Part shown: piece after piece, positions 6,584 to 13,243 of the stretch | Layout: every line of letters begins with the position of its first letter | Numbering within the stretch: position 1 is the stretch's first letter | NCBI GenBank assembly: GCA_043801895.1 | Contig: JAZDLM010000026.1 | Span: forward strand, 1-14,951 | Direction: 5' to 3' | Origin: JAZDLM01 sp043801895 | GTDB lineage: Bacteria > Patescibacteriota > Kazan-3B-28 | DNA length: 14,951 bases | Program-made: the position numbers and the translations under genes | Notes under the pieces: model-generated | The model's input: the letters and a program-made list of their open reading frames with translations, nothing else | The model's database searches: none | What the model was told of the DNA's origin: nothing

Positions 6584-8504
6584 GTTTGGCGGCTTCCCAC
6601 CAGCATGATAGCCCGGCGCCAGCTAAGCTAGCAAGCAAAATCCCTGCCCATTGATGTGCATCCGGGCCGGCTGGCGGTAGGCTTTCGATGGGCGCGGGAT
6701 CAGTTTCTCCGAGTACCGCCCCAGTAGTTTCGTCCAGACTGGCAATGTTTGGCCCGCCGGGAGTTGGCTGAGCTACCCAAGTCCATTCTCCGCTCATTAA
6801 CGCGTAAGCTGCACCGACCGGGGCTTTGTCGGGATATGACACTTGGTCGATCGGGCTACCCGCCGGGTCGGTCAACACCACCGTCTCTCCCCCGCTATTA
6901 TTTAAAGCAATTTTTGAAACGCTTTGAGCAATGATTACATATCGTTGAGGTTGGATAATTAATTGTTCGCCGGTCTGGACGGAGATGTCAAAATGCTTGA
7001 TCCGATATTTGGCGTTGGCGGCATCGGCTAACGCCCAGCTGGCCAGATCAATTGGTCGATTGGTGGGATTAAATAATTCGATGAATTCGTCTTGGCCCTG
7101 CGGATTGGGCAATAGCTCGGTAATCACAATATCGCCTGGCTGAAATGTAGGCTGAGGGATAGTTGATTCGGGGTCATCGGGTTCTGGCTCAGGCGGTACG
7201 GGCGGGGGTGGCGGAAGGTGAAAGACATTAGTGCCATTGGGCGTCGGAGCGTCGGTCCATTTCCAGCCGTCGTTAAATCGTGACCAAGTATAACCGCGAG
7301 TGGATTTCTCGTAAGTCGTACTGTCCAAGAGAAACCCGTTGGGTTGAATTAAATGAACACTATCGCCGTCATCGTTCAGCGTGATCTTGCTATCGGGTTT
7401 ATAGATCACGACAAACCCTTTGGGCGCGATGCTTACCCCATCCAACTCAAACGGGCTGGATCCTCCATCCAGCACATCATCAACTTCCCAGCCCTTTAAA
7501 TTAACGGTCGTCGAACCGAAATTGTATAACTCAACAAACTCATCGTTGGCGGTGGTGTTGGGTTGAGGATAAACTTCATTGATCCGTACGGTTGTCGCCA
7601 GGTCAAATTGTTCCGGCGGCGAGGTGATGGTGATAGCAGCCGGCAAAACCGCGGTTTTACCGTCGGAGTTAGTCAGTACTAGATCCCATGCGCCGACCGC
7701 CGCATCGGTTAGATCAAACACCGCTGCGTCAATTAATCCTGCGTCAACCACCTGCACGCCGGTAGCAGTAATGGTATTGCTCCCCTGTTTAAGTTGAAGG
7801 ACGGGAGTGGGGTCGGTATTAAAATTCGTTCCAACAACCGATTCGATTGTTAGCGTCGAATCGGTCTGCGCGGTATTCGGCGACACGCTAATCAAAGTCG
7901 GCGGTTCAACGATCACCGAGTTGTCCGCCATCGGCGTGGCGAGGTCAGTTACTCCACTATCCAAATTTATACTGACCATTGCATCATGCCAACCCAGGTC
8001 GTCGTCCTCGCGCTCCATTGAACTTCTCGCCGAATAATTTCCGGCTGGGGGTGCTCCCCCATCTCCCGCGGTATCAATTAAATTATCCGGACTTTGCCAG
8101 CCGCCTTTGTACAATTTTATTTGCAGTTTGGTGTTCGATAGTGTCAACGCCGTGCTCAACATATTGGGCTCGACGGCTAAAACCGAGTTGGTCGCATCAA
8201 AATGTGATATTACAAAATATTCACCTGCAGTAATATTCGCGCCTGCAGGCAAAGTTATCATTAGTTGTTCGGTGCCGGTATTTTTAGTCAGCTCCCAACC
8301 ACTTACGTCCACCGTCTCCGTCGAAACATTTTTCAATTCAATCCACTCGTCGCTACTGCCGTGGTCGGCGCGTGAACTCCCCGCCCAAGCCAACTCGTTG
8401 ATTATTACACTGGGCGACGACAGATCGTTCTCTGCCAACACCGGCCGCCAGACAGCCGTTAGTAAACTCAGCCCCAATAGTCCGATTAGTAGTCGTACCC
8501 CCAT
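6504..8504 (-). CDS. Secreted lamin-tail-domain surface protein with sortase-like C-terminal anchor
   Basis: The 666-residue protein begins with a signal peptide (about 1-24, cleavage likely after VLA). Three lamin-tail (LTD) domains are visible by their start signatures: VIINELAWAGS with DEWIELKN (about 33-150), VRINEVYPQP with DEFVELYN (about 303-430) and IVITELLPNP with DEFIELFN (about 458-590). Between the first two lies an IPT/TIG-like beta domain (about 203-298, LISVSPNTA to WDLVLTNSDGK). A Pro-rich linker (PPPPPVPPEPEP) precedes the third LTD. The C-terminus has LPPAG (609-613), a hydrophobic helix and a charged tail, resembling a sortase sorting signal. LTDs are found in many secreted bacterial proteins, often with nucleases or in surface proteins; no nuclease domain is seen here. 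The last 80 bases overlap tsaE. Confidence 0.88.
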   Translation of the reverse strand: MGVRLLIGLLGLSLLTAVWRPVLAENDLSSPSVIINELAWAGSSRADHGSSDEWIELKNVSTETVDVSGWELTKNTGTEQLMITLPAGANITAGEYFVISHFDATNSVLAVEPNMLSTALTLSNTKLQIKLYKGGWQSPDNLIDTAGDGGAPPAGNYSARSSMEREDDDLGWHDAMVSINLDSGVTDLATPMADNSVIVEPPTLISVSPNTAQTDSTLTIESVVGTNFNTDPTPVLQLKQGSNTITATGVQVVDAGLIDAAVFDLTDAAVGAWDLVLTNSDGKTAVLPAAITITSPPEQFDLATTVRINEVYPQPNTTANDEFVELYNFGSTTVNLKGWEVDDVLDGGSSPFELDGVSIAPKGFVVIYKPDSKITLNDDGDSVHLIQPNGFLLDSTTYEKSTRGYTWSRFNDGWKWTDAPTPNGTNVFHLPPPPPVPPEPEPDDPESTIPQPTFQPGDIVITELLPNPQGQDEFIELFNPTNRPIDLASWALADAANAKYRIKHFDISVQTGEQLIIQPQRYVIIAQSVSKIALNNSGGETVVLTDPAGSPIDQVSYPDKAPVGAAYALMSGEWTWVAQPTPGGPNIASLDETTGAVLGETDPAPIESLPPAGPDAHQWAGILLASLAGAGLSCWWEAAKHDKRNSHYYYRLARHLEVGQVDRPET

Positions 8505-8519
8505 GACATCTATGTTTCA

Positions 8520-8525
8520 ATTGTA
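8520..8525 (-). promoter_or_regulatory. Candidate -10 of the lamin-tail gene, giving a nearly leaderless mRNA
   Basis: Read on the minus strand, TACAAT lies 15 bases before the ATG at 8504. A TTGCTT upstream gives a rather long 19-base spacer. Transcription would start about 8-10 bases before the ATG. No Shine-Dalgarno is present in that short stretch. Confidence 0.35.
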
Positions 8526-8860
8526 TGCCAAAAAATCCGCTCTTAAGCAAGTCTTTTCCCTGTAAACTTGACCCTGGAACCCGATTTCTCTAAAGTGAGG
8601 ATGGCTAAGGTCTGTCTCCCTAAAGGTTGATCTTCAGACCGGCCGGTTGAAACTATATTAATCAAGTGAATCAGGGTAATGGCCCTACTTTTGCCGCTTA
8701 TCGCAGCTCCCCTTGTATCCTTTATCGACGTGTTAGACCCAGTGTTAAAGGTACTCGGTTTCAGTTTTTTCTTTTGATCAGGAGAGATGTAGGCGATTGA
8801 CCGATCAGCCCCGACCAACGGGCATAGCGGTCTTGCTCTGATACCGTAGGAGAATCAGTT
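8526..8860 (+). other. Non-coding leader upstream of rny, possible small RNA or attenuator
   Basis: These 335 bases separate the divergent lamin-tail gene and rny and contain no convincing ORF. A sigma70-like promoter is visible: TTGACC (8568-8573), 17-base spacer, TAAAGT (8591-8596). Downstream come an inverted repeat (GGTCTG 8609-8614 with CAGACC 8635-8640), a small hairpin AGGGT-AATG-GCCCT followed by ACTTTT (near 8671-8690), and an imperfect hairpin (ACC-AGT arms) followed by a T-rich tract near 8762-8775. It may be a regulated leader of rny, or a separate short transcript ending at the T-rich tract. I recognise no known riboswitch. Confidence 0.35.
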
Positions 8861-10405
8861 ATGGAAAATTTGATTTGGGGAGTAATTGCCCTAGCTGTCG
8901 GTTTGGCGGCTGGTTATTATTGGCGGATCTTGATGGCCCGCCAAAAAATTACTAGGGCCGAACAGGATGCCGACAAGATTTTGGGCAAGGCAAAAGAGCG
9001 ACTAGCCGAGGGCGAACAAAAAGCCAAGGAGGCAATTTTGTCTGCCAAGGAAGAGGCGGCTAAGTTACGCGATCGGATCGACAAGGAAGAAAAAGAGCGT
9101 CGGACCGAACTGTCCGAATTGGAGAAGCGGTTGCTAGCCAAAGACGATCATCTCGACCGCAAACTAGAAGATATCGACAAACAGAAGGAGGCGATTCTCG
9201 CTAAAGACAAAGAGATCCAAGAAGTCCGCGAAGAGATTATAAAAATTCGCGAGAGCCAATTGCAGAAATTGCAAGAAACGGCCAAGCTATCGCATGACGA
9301 GGCCAAAGAAAAACTCTTTCAGCGCCTGGAGAAAGAATACAAAGACGAAGTTCTAAAGTTGATCAAGTCGATTGAGCAAGAGGCACAGGAAACCGGAGAA
9401 GACAAAGCTCGCGAAATTATCAGCGAGGCGATCCAGCGGTATGCCGCGGAGATGGCTACCGAAGGGACAACCTTCTCAGTCCAACTCCCGAGCGATGATA
9501 TGAAGGGGCGGATCATCGGCAAGGAAGGTCGTAATATTCAAGCGTTTGAAAAAGCCTCCGGCGTGGATGTGATCATCGACGACACTCCCGATGTAGTGAC
9601 CGTATCCGGCTTTGATCCCATTCGCCGACATATTGCCAAGCGCGCGTTGGAGCGGCTGATCAAAGACGGGCGGATCCAGCCTGCTCGCATCGAGGAAGTA
9701 TTAGCTAAGGCTGAAAAAGAGGTTCACGCCGAAATGAAAAAGGCCGGCGAGGATGCTGTGTTAGAGCTTGGATTAACCGGCTTACACCCTGACCTCATCA
9801 AGATCATTGGTCGGCTCAACTTCCGGACCAGCTACGGGCAAAATGTGTTGCGGCATTCTATCGAAGCAGCGCACTTAGCCGCGATGATGGCCGCGCAGCT
9901 GAAGATGGATGTTCGGCTGACCAAACTAGCGACCCTCATGCACGACATCGGGAAAGCCCTCGATCACGAATACGAAGGTTCGCATATTGAGCTCTCCCGC
10001 GACATTGCGGTGAAATATGGTTTACCCAAAGAAGTGATCCAGGCGATCGAAGTTTCCCACGAGGGCTTCGGTGGGCCGAAGACCCCGCTCGACTTTATCG
10101 TGATGGCGGCTGATGCTATTTCTGCCGCCCGCCCGGGTGCCCGTCGCGAATCGGCCGAAAATTTTGTAAAGCGGCTAGAAGATTTGGAGCGGATCGCGAC
10201 TGGCTACGAAGGCGTGGCAAAGGCCTACGCAATTCAAGCCGGCCGCGAAGTGCGGATCATGGTGGAGCCGGCCAAGATCGATGATTTAGCGGCGGCCAAA
10301 TTAGCTAATAGCGTGGCCAAGCAGATCGAGAAGGAAATGACTTATCCCGGCCAGGTACGAGTAATGGTAATTCGCGAGACTCGGGCTGAGGATATCGCCC
10401 GCTAG
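8861..10405 (+). CDS. rny: Ribonuclease Y (membrane-anchored endoribonuclease)
   Basis: The 514 residues match the usual RNase Y length (about 520) and domain order. An N-terminal helix (about 4-22) is followed by a long, highly charged coiled coil (about 25-185). Next are a KH RNA-binding domain with the GRIIGKEGRN loop (about 218-227) and an HD phosphohydrolase domain with LRHSIEAAHLA (about 330) and the metal-binding His361-Asp362 of LMHDIGK. RNase Y initiates mRNA decay at the inner membrane and in Firmicutes is a core of the degradosome-like network. The start ATG is supported by AGGAGA eight bases upstream and by the immediately following membrane helix. It appears to be transcribed alone, with a long leader and a hairpin at 10439-10466 after the TAG stop. 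Confidence 0.97.
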   Translation: MENLIWGVIALAVGLAAGYYWRILMARQKITRAEQDADKILGKAKERLAEGEQKAKEAILSAKEEAAKLRDRIDKEEKERRTELSELEKRLLAKDDHLDRKLEDIDKQKEAILAKDKEIQEVREEIIKIRESQLQKLQETAKLSHDEAKEKLFQRLEKEYKDEVLKLIKSIEQEAQETGEDKAREIISEAIQRYAAEMATEGTTFSVQLPSDDMKGRIIGKEGRNIQAFEKASGVDVIIDDTPDVVTVSGFDPIRRHIAKRALERLIKDGRIQPARIEEVLAKAEKEVHAEMKKAGEDAVLELGLTGLHPDLIKIIGRLNFRTSYGQNVLRHSIEAAHLAAMMAAQLKMDVRLTKLATLMHDIGKALDHEYEGSHIELSRDIAVKYGLPKEVIQAIEVSHEGFGGPKTPLDFIVMAADAISAARPGARRESAENFVKRLEDLERIATGYEGVAKAYAIQAGREVRIMVEPAKIDDLAAAKLANSVAKQIEKEMTYPGQVRVMVIRETRAEDIAR

Positions 10406-10409
10406 ACGC

Positions 10410-10438
10410 TTGACCGATCTGGTATTTAATAGTTAAAT
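10410..10438 (+). promoter_or_regulatory. Candidate promoter for the 83-residue Cys-rich ORF
   Basis: TTGACC (10410-10415), a 17-base spacer and TTAAAT (10433-10438) give a plausible sigma70-type promoter just after the rny stop. Its predicted start (about 10445) falls inside the following hairpin, so promoter and hairpin may be alternatives. Confidence 0.35.
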
Positions 10439-10471
10439 GGCTGAGTGCTCATTCGTACACTCGGCCGTTTT
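10439..10471 (+). terminator. Intrinsic terminator after rny
   Basis: A 9-bp stem (GGCTGAGTG with CACTCGGCC, one G-T pair) with a 10-base loop is followed by GTTTT. It begins 34 bases after the rny stop. The T-tract is short, so termination could be partial. Confidence 0.55.
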
Positions 10472-10516
10472 GGCTCGGGTTTGTACCGACTTCAACACCA
10501 ACGAGCAGGAGTGCTT

Positions 10517-10768
10517 ATGTACTGTAGTTTAACCGACACAAGTGAGGCAACCGCCGATTGGCGAGCAGGCGGCGATGGTTCGTACAGTTGTTCCCATCGT
10601 TTTCTGGGAAGAACCTGCGGCTATCGCCTTACTCCCAACGGCAACGGCCTATTACCGACGATGTGCCCAGCCTGTTCCGCTCATATGCCCAAGGCTGAAA
10701 CACGGCTGGCGGAGCATCTAGCCGCCCGACCCCAGCTAGCCTCAGGAGCTACCGACCCATCGCACTGA
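10517..10768 (+). CDS. Small Cys-rich protein, probable zinc-ribbon-like, unknown function
   Basis: The preferred start is ATG 10517, which has CAGGAG six bases upstream; the frame stays open further upstream but without a ribosome-binding site. The product is 83 residues. Cys25, His27, Cys34 and the pair Cys50-x2-Cys53 (MCPACSAHM) could coordinate one zinc ion; the N-terminal Cys3 is separate. The C-terminal 25 residues are Ala/Leu rich and probably helical. I cannot place it in a named family. It is bracketed by a candidate promoter and a strong terminator, so it seems to be an independent unit. CxxC-containing small proteins are often nucleic-acid or ribosome associated, but nothing here shows that. 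Confidence 0.55.
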   Translation: MYCSLTDTSEATADWRAGGDGSYSCSHRFLGRTCGYRLTPNGNGLLPTMCPACSAHMPKAETRLAEHLAARPQLASGATDPSH

Positions 10769-10781
10769 TTTAGGGTGTTGG

Positions 10782-10814
10782 CCGTCCCGATTCAAGCGGG
10801 ACGGTTTCTTTATT
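10782..10814 (+). terminator. Strong intrinsic terminator after the Cys-rich ORF
   Basis: A perfect 8-bp GC-rich stem (CCGTCCCG with CGGGACGG) with a 7-base loop is followed by TTTCTTTATT. It lies 13 bases after the stop, which supports the upstream ORF as a real transcription unit. Confidence 0.75.
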
Positions 10815-10842
10815 GACTCTCGAGCGCCCGCTTCGCTATACT
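10813..10842 (+). promoter_or_regulatory. Sigma70-type promoter of the 50-residue membrane protein
   Basis: TTGACT (10813-10818), an 18-base spacer and TATACT (10837-10842) make one of the best promoter matches in the window. The predicted start near 10849 gives a leader of about 22 bases with GGAGGT at 10859-10864. Confidence 0.65.
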
Positions 10843-10870
10843 GCCAGCGTGAAGACTTGGAGGTAACGAT

Positions 10871-11023
10871 ATGCACCACGAGATTATGTTCATAATCCAC
10901 TGGGTCGGTGAATGCCTACTGTTGGCCGTGGGGCTGGCATTCATACTCCTTATAGCGGGGATTGTCTGGGTTATCCTCGCGGGCGATCCACCTCGATCAT
11001 CACTCACTCCTCCAGCCGAGTAG
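10871..11023 (+). CDS. 50-residue single-pass membrane protein, unknown function
   Basis: ATG 10871 follows GGAGGT (10859-10864) at 6-base spacing and is preceded by a clear promoter. The 50 residues contain one long hydrophobic stretch (about 15-37, CLLLAVGLAFILLIAGIVWV) after a His-rich N-terminus (MHHEIMFIIH), and end in a short Pro/Ser tail. It is too short for family assignment. The TAG stop is followed 28 bases later by a strong terminator, so this is a dedicated one-gene unit. Promoter, ribosome-binding site and terminator together support expression of a real small membrane protein; a toxin-like or regulatory role is possible but there is no direct sign of either. Confidence 0.6.
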   Translation: MHHEIMFIIHWVGECLLLAVGLAFILLIAGIVWVILAGDPPRSSLTPPAE

Positions 11024-11051
11024 ACCATCAGCTCATCCGGTCGGTCCAGCG

Positions 11052-11077
11052 GGCCCCGCGCGTCGGGGTCTTTTTTT
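11052..11077 (+). terminator. Intrinsic terminator after the 50-residue membrane protein
   Basis: A 7-bp GC-rich stem (GGCCCCG with CGGGGTC, one G-T pair), a 5-base loop (CGCGT) and seven consecutive T form a textbook terminator. Confidence 0.85.
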
Positions 11078-11080
11078 GTG

Positions 11081-11089
11081 TGATAGTAT
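11081..11089 (+). promoter_or_regulatory. Extended -10 promoter of the M16 peptidase-ndk unit
   Basis: TGA followed by TAGTAT fits an extended -10, with no -35 because the terminator T-tract occupies that position. Transcription would start near 11096, only about 16 bases before the ATG at 11112. No Shine-Dalgarno is visible in that leader. Confidence 0.45.
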
Positions 11090-11111
11090 AAAAGCTGTTA
11101 ACTTTCGCTTG

Positions 11112-12383
11112 ATGATCAATTGTAAAAAATCCACTCTGCCCAATCGGCTGCGGATTATAGTATCGCCCATGACCTCTACTGAGGCGGTCACGGTGATGAT
11201 CTTAATCCGAGCCGGTTCGCGTTATGAGGTCCAAAAGATCCGCGGTATCGCTCACTTTCTCGAGCATATGTTTTTCAAGGGCGGCCAGCGTTATCCCGAC
11301 CCTCGATCAGTCGCCGAGGCGATTGATGGTGTGGGCGGAGTGTTTAATGCTTTCACTTGGCGCGAGTATGTCGGTTATTTTGTGAAAGTCGCCAAGGATA
11401 AGATCGACATCGCTTTCGATGTATTGTCGGATATGTTGATGAACGCCCAATTCGATAAAGATGCGCTGGACCGAGAGCGGGGTGTGATCTTGGAGGAATA
11501 CAACATGTATCAGGACACCCCCATGCTGTCGATCGGCGATACCTTCGAGGGGTTGTTGTACGGCGATCACCCGATCGGCTGGGCAACCATCGGCCTAAAA
11601 CCAGTGATTAAATCCGTTTCCCGCACCGATTTTATGCGCTACCGCCAGAAGCTCTATACCCCAAGCAATATAGTTGTATCGGTGGCGGGGAATACTTCAA
11701 TGTCGGAGGTCAAAAAGCGGGTTAACAAATATCTGCCATTTGCGAAGATCGGCAGAAAAAGTCAGCCGCTTCCCTATCGAGCCCCGGCGCCCGCCAAAAA
11801 ATTAAAAGTCGTTTACAAAAACACCGAGCAAGCTCATTTAATTTTGGGCGTACCGACATTCGGTGCTCAGCATCGCGACAGATACACGGAGAGGGTCCTA
11901 GCGGCCGTTCTGGGTGGCGGAATGAGCTCTCGGCTGTTCACGAGCGTCCGTGAGCGCTTAGGGCTGGCCTACTATGTCAGAGCGGGTGTCAGTCACTATG
12001 TTGATGCCGGATATCTTTTGGCTAGCGCCGGAGTGGATGTTAAGCGGATCGATGTAGCGATCAAAACTATCATCGGGGAGCTGCGGCAGCTAACTGCCGA
12101 ATTAGTGCCGGCTAAAGAGCTAAAGAAAGCCAAGGAGTATCTCTTGGGCGGGTTGGTACTTGGCCTAGAAGATTCAGATGATGTAGCATATGGTTTCGGG
12201 ATCGAGGAGTTATTGTTCGGCAAGGTCGAAACTATTCCGGAGACCCGGCGGAAAATCCGAGCTGTGACTGCCCAACAGGTTAGGGCTCTGGCCCAGCGGA
12301 TTTTTACCGATAAGGCGCTGGCGCTAGCCGTGGTCGGCCCCTATAAGGAGAATAGCGCAATAAAAAGAGCCTTTAAGTTGTAG
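11112..12383 (+). CDS. M16 family zinc metallopeptidase (processing-peptidase-like)
   Basis: The 423-residue product has the inverted zinc motif HxxEH (H48-F-L-E51-H52) of M16 peptidases, with the distal metal ligand in RGVILEEYNMY (E128/E129, about 76 residues downstream as expected). The second half carries the GGGMSSRLFTSVRERLGLAYYVRAG block with the family's substrate-binding Arg/Tyr region. Length and order match the two-domain bacterial form related to mitochondrial processing peptidase beta. The frame is open upstream to 10962, but that extension runs through the 50-residue gene and its terminator, so ATG 11112 (or TTG 11109) is the sensible start; the conserved N-terminal strand begins shortly after it. 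No signal peptide is seen, so it is probably cytoplasmic. ndk follows after 20 bases. Confidence 0.93.
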   Translation: MINCKKSTLPNRLRIIVSPMTSTEAVTVMILIRAGSRYEVQKIRGIAHFLEHMFFKGGQRYPDPRSVAEAIDGVGGVFNAFTWREYVGYFVKVAKDKIDIAFDVLSDMLMNAQFDKDALDRERGVILEEYNMYQDTPMLSIGDTFEGLLYGDHPIGWATIGLKPVIKSVSRTDFMRYRQKLYTPSNIVVSVAGNTSMSEVKKRVNKYLPFAKIGRKSQPLPYRAPAPAKKLKVVYKNTEQAHLILGVPTFGAQHRDRYTERVLAAVLGGGMSSRLFTSVRERLGLAYYVRAGVSHYVDAGYLLASAGVDVKRIDVAIKTIIGELRQLTAELVPAKELKKAKEYLLGGLVLGLEDSDDVAYGFGIEELLFGKVETIPETRRKIRAVTAQQVRALAQRIFTDKALALAVVGPYKENSAIKRAFKL

Positions 12384-12403
12384 CTTGAATCTCAGGAGGA
12401 AAT

Positions 12404-12958
12404 ATGGAGAGAAGCTTTTTCATGCTTAAGCCGGATACCCTAAAACGGGGTTTGGTGGAGGCTGTTCTCGAGCGACTGAAGAATGCCGGCTTAGTGATCG
12501 TTGGCCGTAAGGAAATGAGGGCCGACCGGGAGCTGGCCCTCAAGCACTATGCCGATTCAGAAGAGTGGTATCGCAACACCGGTGGCAGAACCATCGATAG
12601 CTACCACAAGCAAGGGCTTGATATCACCGAGTTCTTTGCGGCTGAGGACCCCATCGTAGTGGGCAAACAGATCCGGCAGTGGCTAGCTGACTTCCTGCAA
12701 TCCGGCCCAGTCATCGCTATGGTGGTTGAGGGTCCCGTCGGAACAGTTCAGGCGATCCGGGACCTGGCTGGTGCCACCAGTCCTGAATATGCCGAAAAAG
12801 GCACAATTCGTGGCGATTACGGCATTGATTCTTACGCCGGGGCCAATGGCGAGGGCCGAGCTTTGCAGAACCTAGTTCACGCTTCCGAATCAGTCCGGGA
12901 GGCCAAGCGGGAAATTCGGCTCTGGTTCCCCGAAGACCCTGGCCTAGCGGAGTTCTAG
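12404..12958 (+). CDS. ndk: Nucleoside diphosphate kinase, long form with internal insertion
   Basis: Ndk transfers the gamma-phosphate between nucleoside tri- and diphosphates through a phospho-histidine. The catalytic His is H159 in NLVHASES, and the Lys-Pro-Asp near the N-terminus (KPD, 9-11), the VVEGPVGTVQAIRDLAGATSPEYA block and TIRGDYG are all present. At 184 residues it is longer than the usual 140-155: about 30-40 extra residues lie between ALKHYAD and the IRQWLADFLQSGPV helix (roughly 50-90), including an aromatic segment (EEWYRNTGG). Longer Ndk forms of this kind are known in some archaea and bacteria. AGGAGGA at 12394-12400 supports the start. It is 20 bases after the M16 gene, with a terminator 26 bases beyond its stop. 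Confidence 0.95.
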   Translation: MERSFFMLKPDTLKRGLVEAVLERLKNAGLVIVGRKEMRADRELALKHYADSEEWYRNTGGRTIDSYHKQGLDITEFFAAEDPIVVGKQIRQWLADFLQSGPVIAMVVEGPVGTVQAIRDLAGATSPEYAEKGTIRGDYGIDSYAGANGEGRALQNLVHASESVREAKREIRLWFPEDPGLAEF

Positions 12959-12984
12959 GCTAACCAATTTAGGCCCCGGGCGGC

Positions 12985-13014
12985 CAGCCGGCTCATAGGT
13001 AGCCGGCTGTTTTT
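12985..13014 (+). terminator. Intrinsic terminator of the M16-ndk unit
   Basis: A perfect 9-bp stem (CAGCCGGCT with AGCCGGCTG), a 7-base loop and five T follow the ndk stop. Confidence 0.85.
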
Positions 13015-13036
13015 AACCCCCTAAGTATTGCAGGAG

Positions 13037-13113
13037 GGGTGCAGCACCCTTGCAGGCGCCTGACATTTATTAAATGTCAGAGCTAACTTTCAGCCTACAA
13101 CACCCTTGCACCC
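13037..13113 (+). repeat. Diverged outlying 21-bp repeat units flanking a 21-bp palindrome
   Basis: Two degenerate relatives of the 21-bp origin repeat lie at 13037-13057 (right half ACCCTTGCAGGC) and 13093-13113 (ACACCCTTGCACCC ending). Between them, 13060-13080 is a perfect palindrome of the same length (arms CTGACATTTA and TAAATGTCAG around one T) but unrelated sequence. The units share the CCCTT-n-CA core with the main array about 720 bases away. Their divergence makes the assignment less sure than for the main array. Confidence 0.5.
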
Positions 13114-13207
13114 CCCAGTCGAGGATTAAGGGTTGGGGGTTGGGGAGCAAGAGGCAACCACTCGCCCCCCTAGCTGGCAGTTTTTTTGTTGATTTTTAGC
13201 GGAAAAC

Positions 13208-13237
13208 TTGACGTAATGTGGTGTTAGTTTGTAAACT
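13208..13237 (+). promoter_or_regulatory. Sigma70-type promoter of the candidate non-coding RNA
   Basis: TTGACG (13208-13213), an 18-base spacer and TAAACT (13232-13237) predict transcription from about 13244. No ribosome-binding site with a plausible ORF follows. Confidence 0.5.
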
Positions 13238-13243
13238 GAAATT

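Noticed and set aside
8543..8818. 91-codon minus-strand ORF upstream of rny
   Set aside because: No SD, no family resemblance, and it overlaps the candidate rny promoter and leader hairpins on the other strand. Not fully excluded.
10962..11111. N-terminal extension of the M16 peptidase back to 10962
   Set aside because: The extension would read through the 50-residue gene's end and its strong terminator, and its residues do not match the family.
13130..13147. G-quadruplex motif (GGGTTGGGGGTTGGGG)
   Set aside because: Only three G-tracts of three or more are present; the next is GG, so the standard four-tract pattern is not met.
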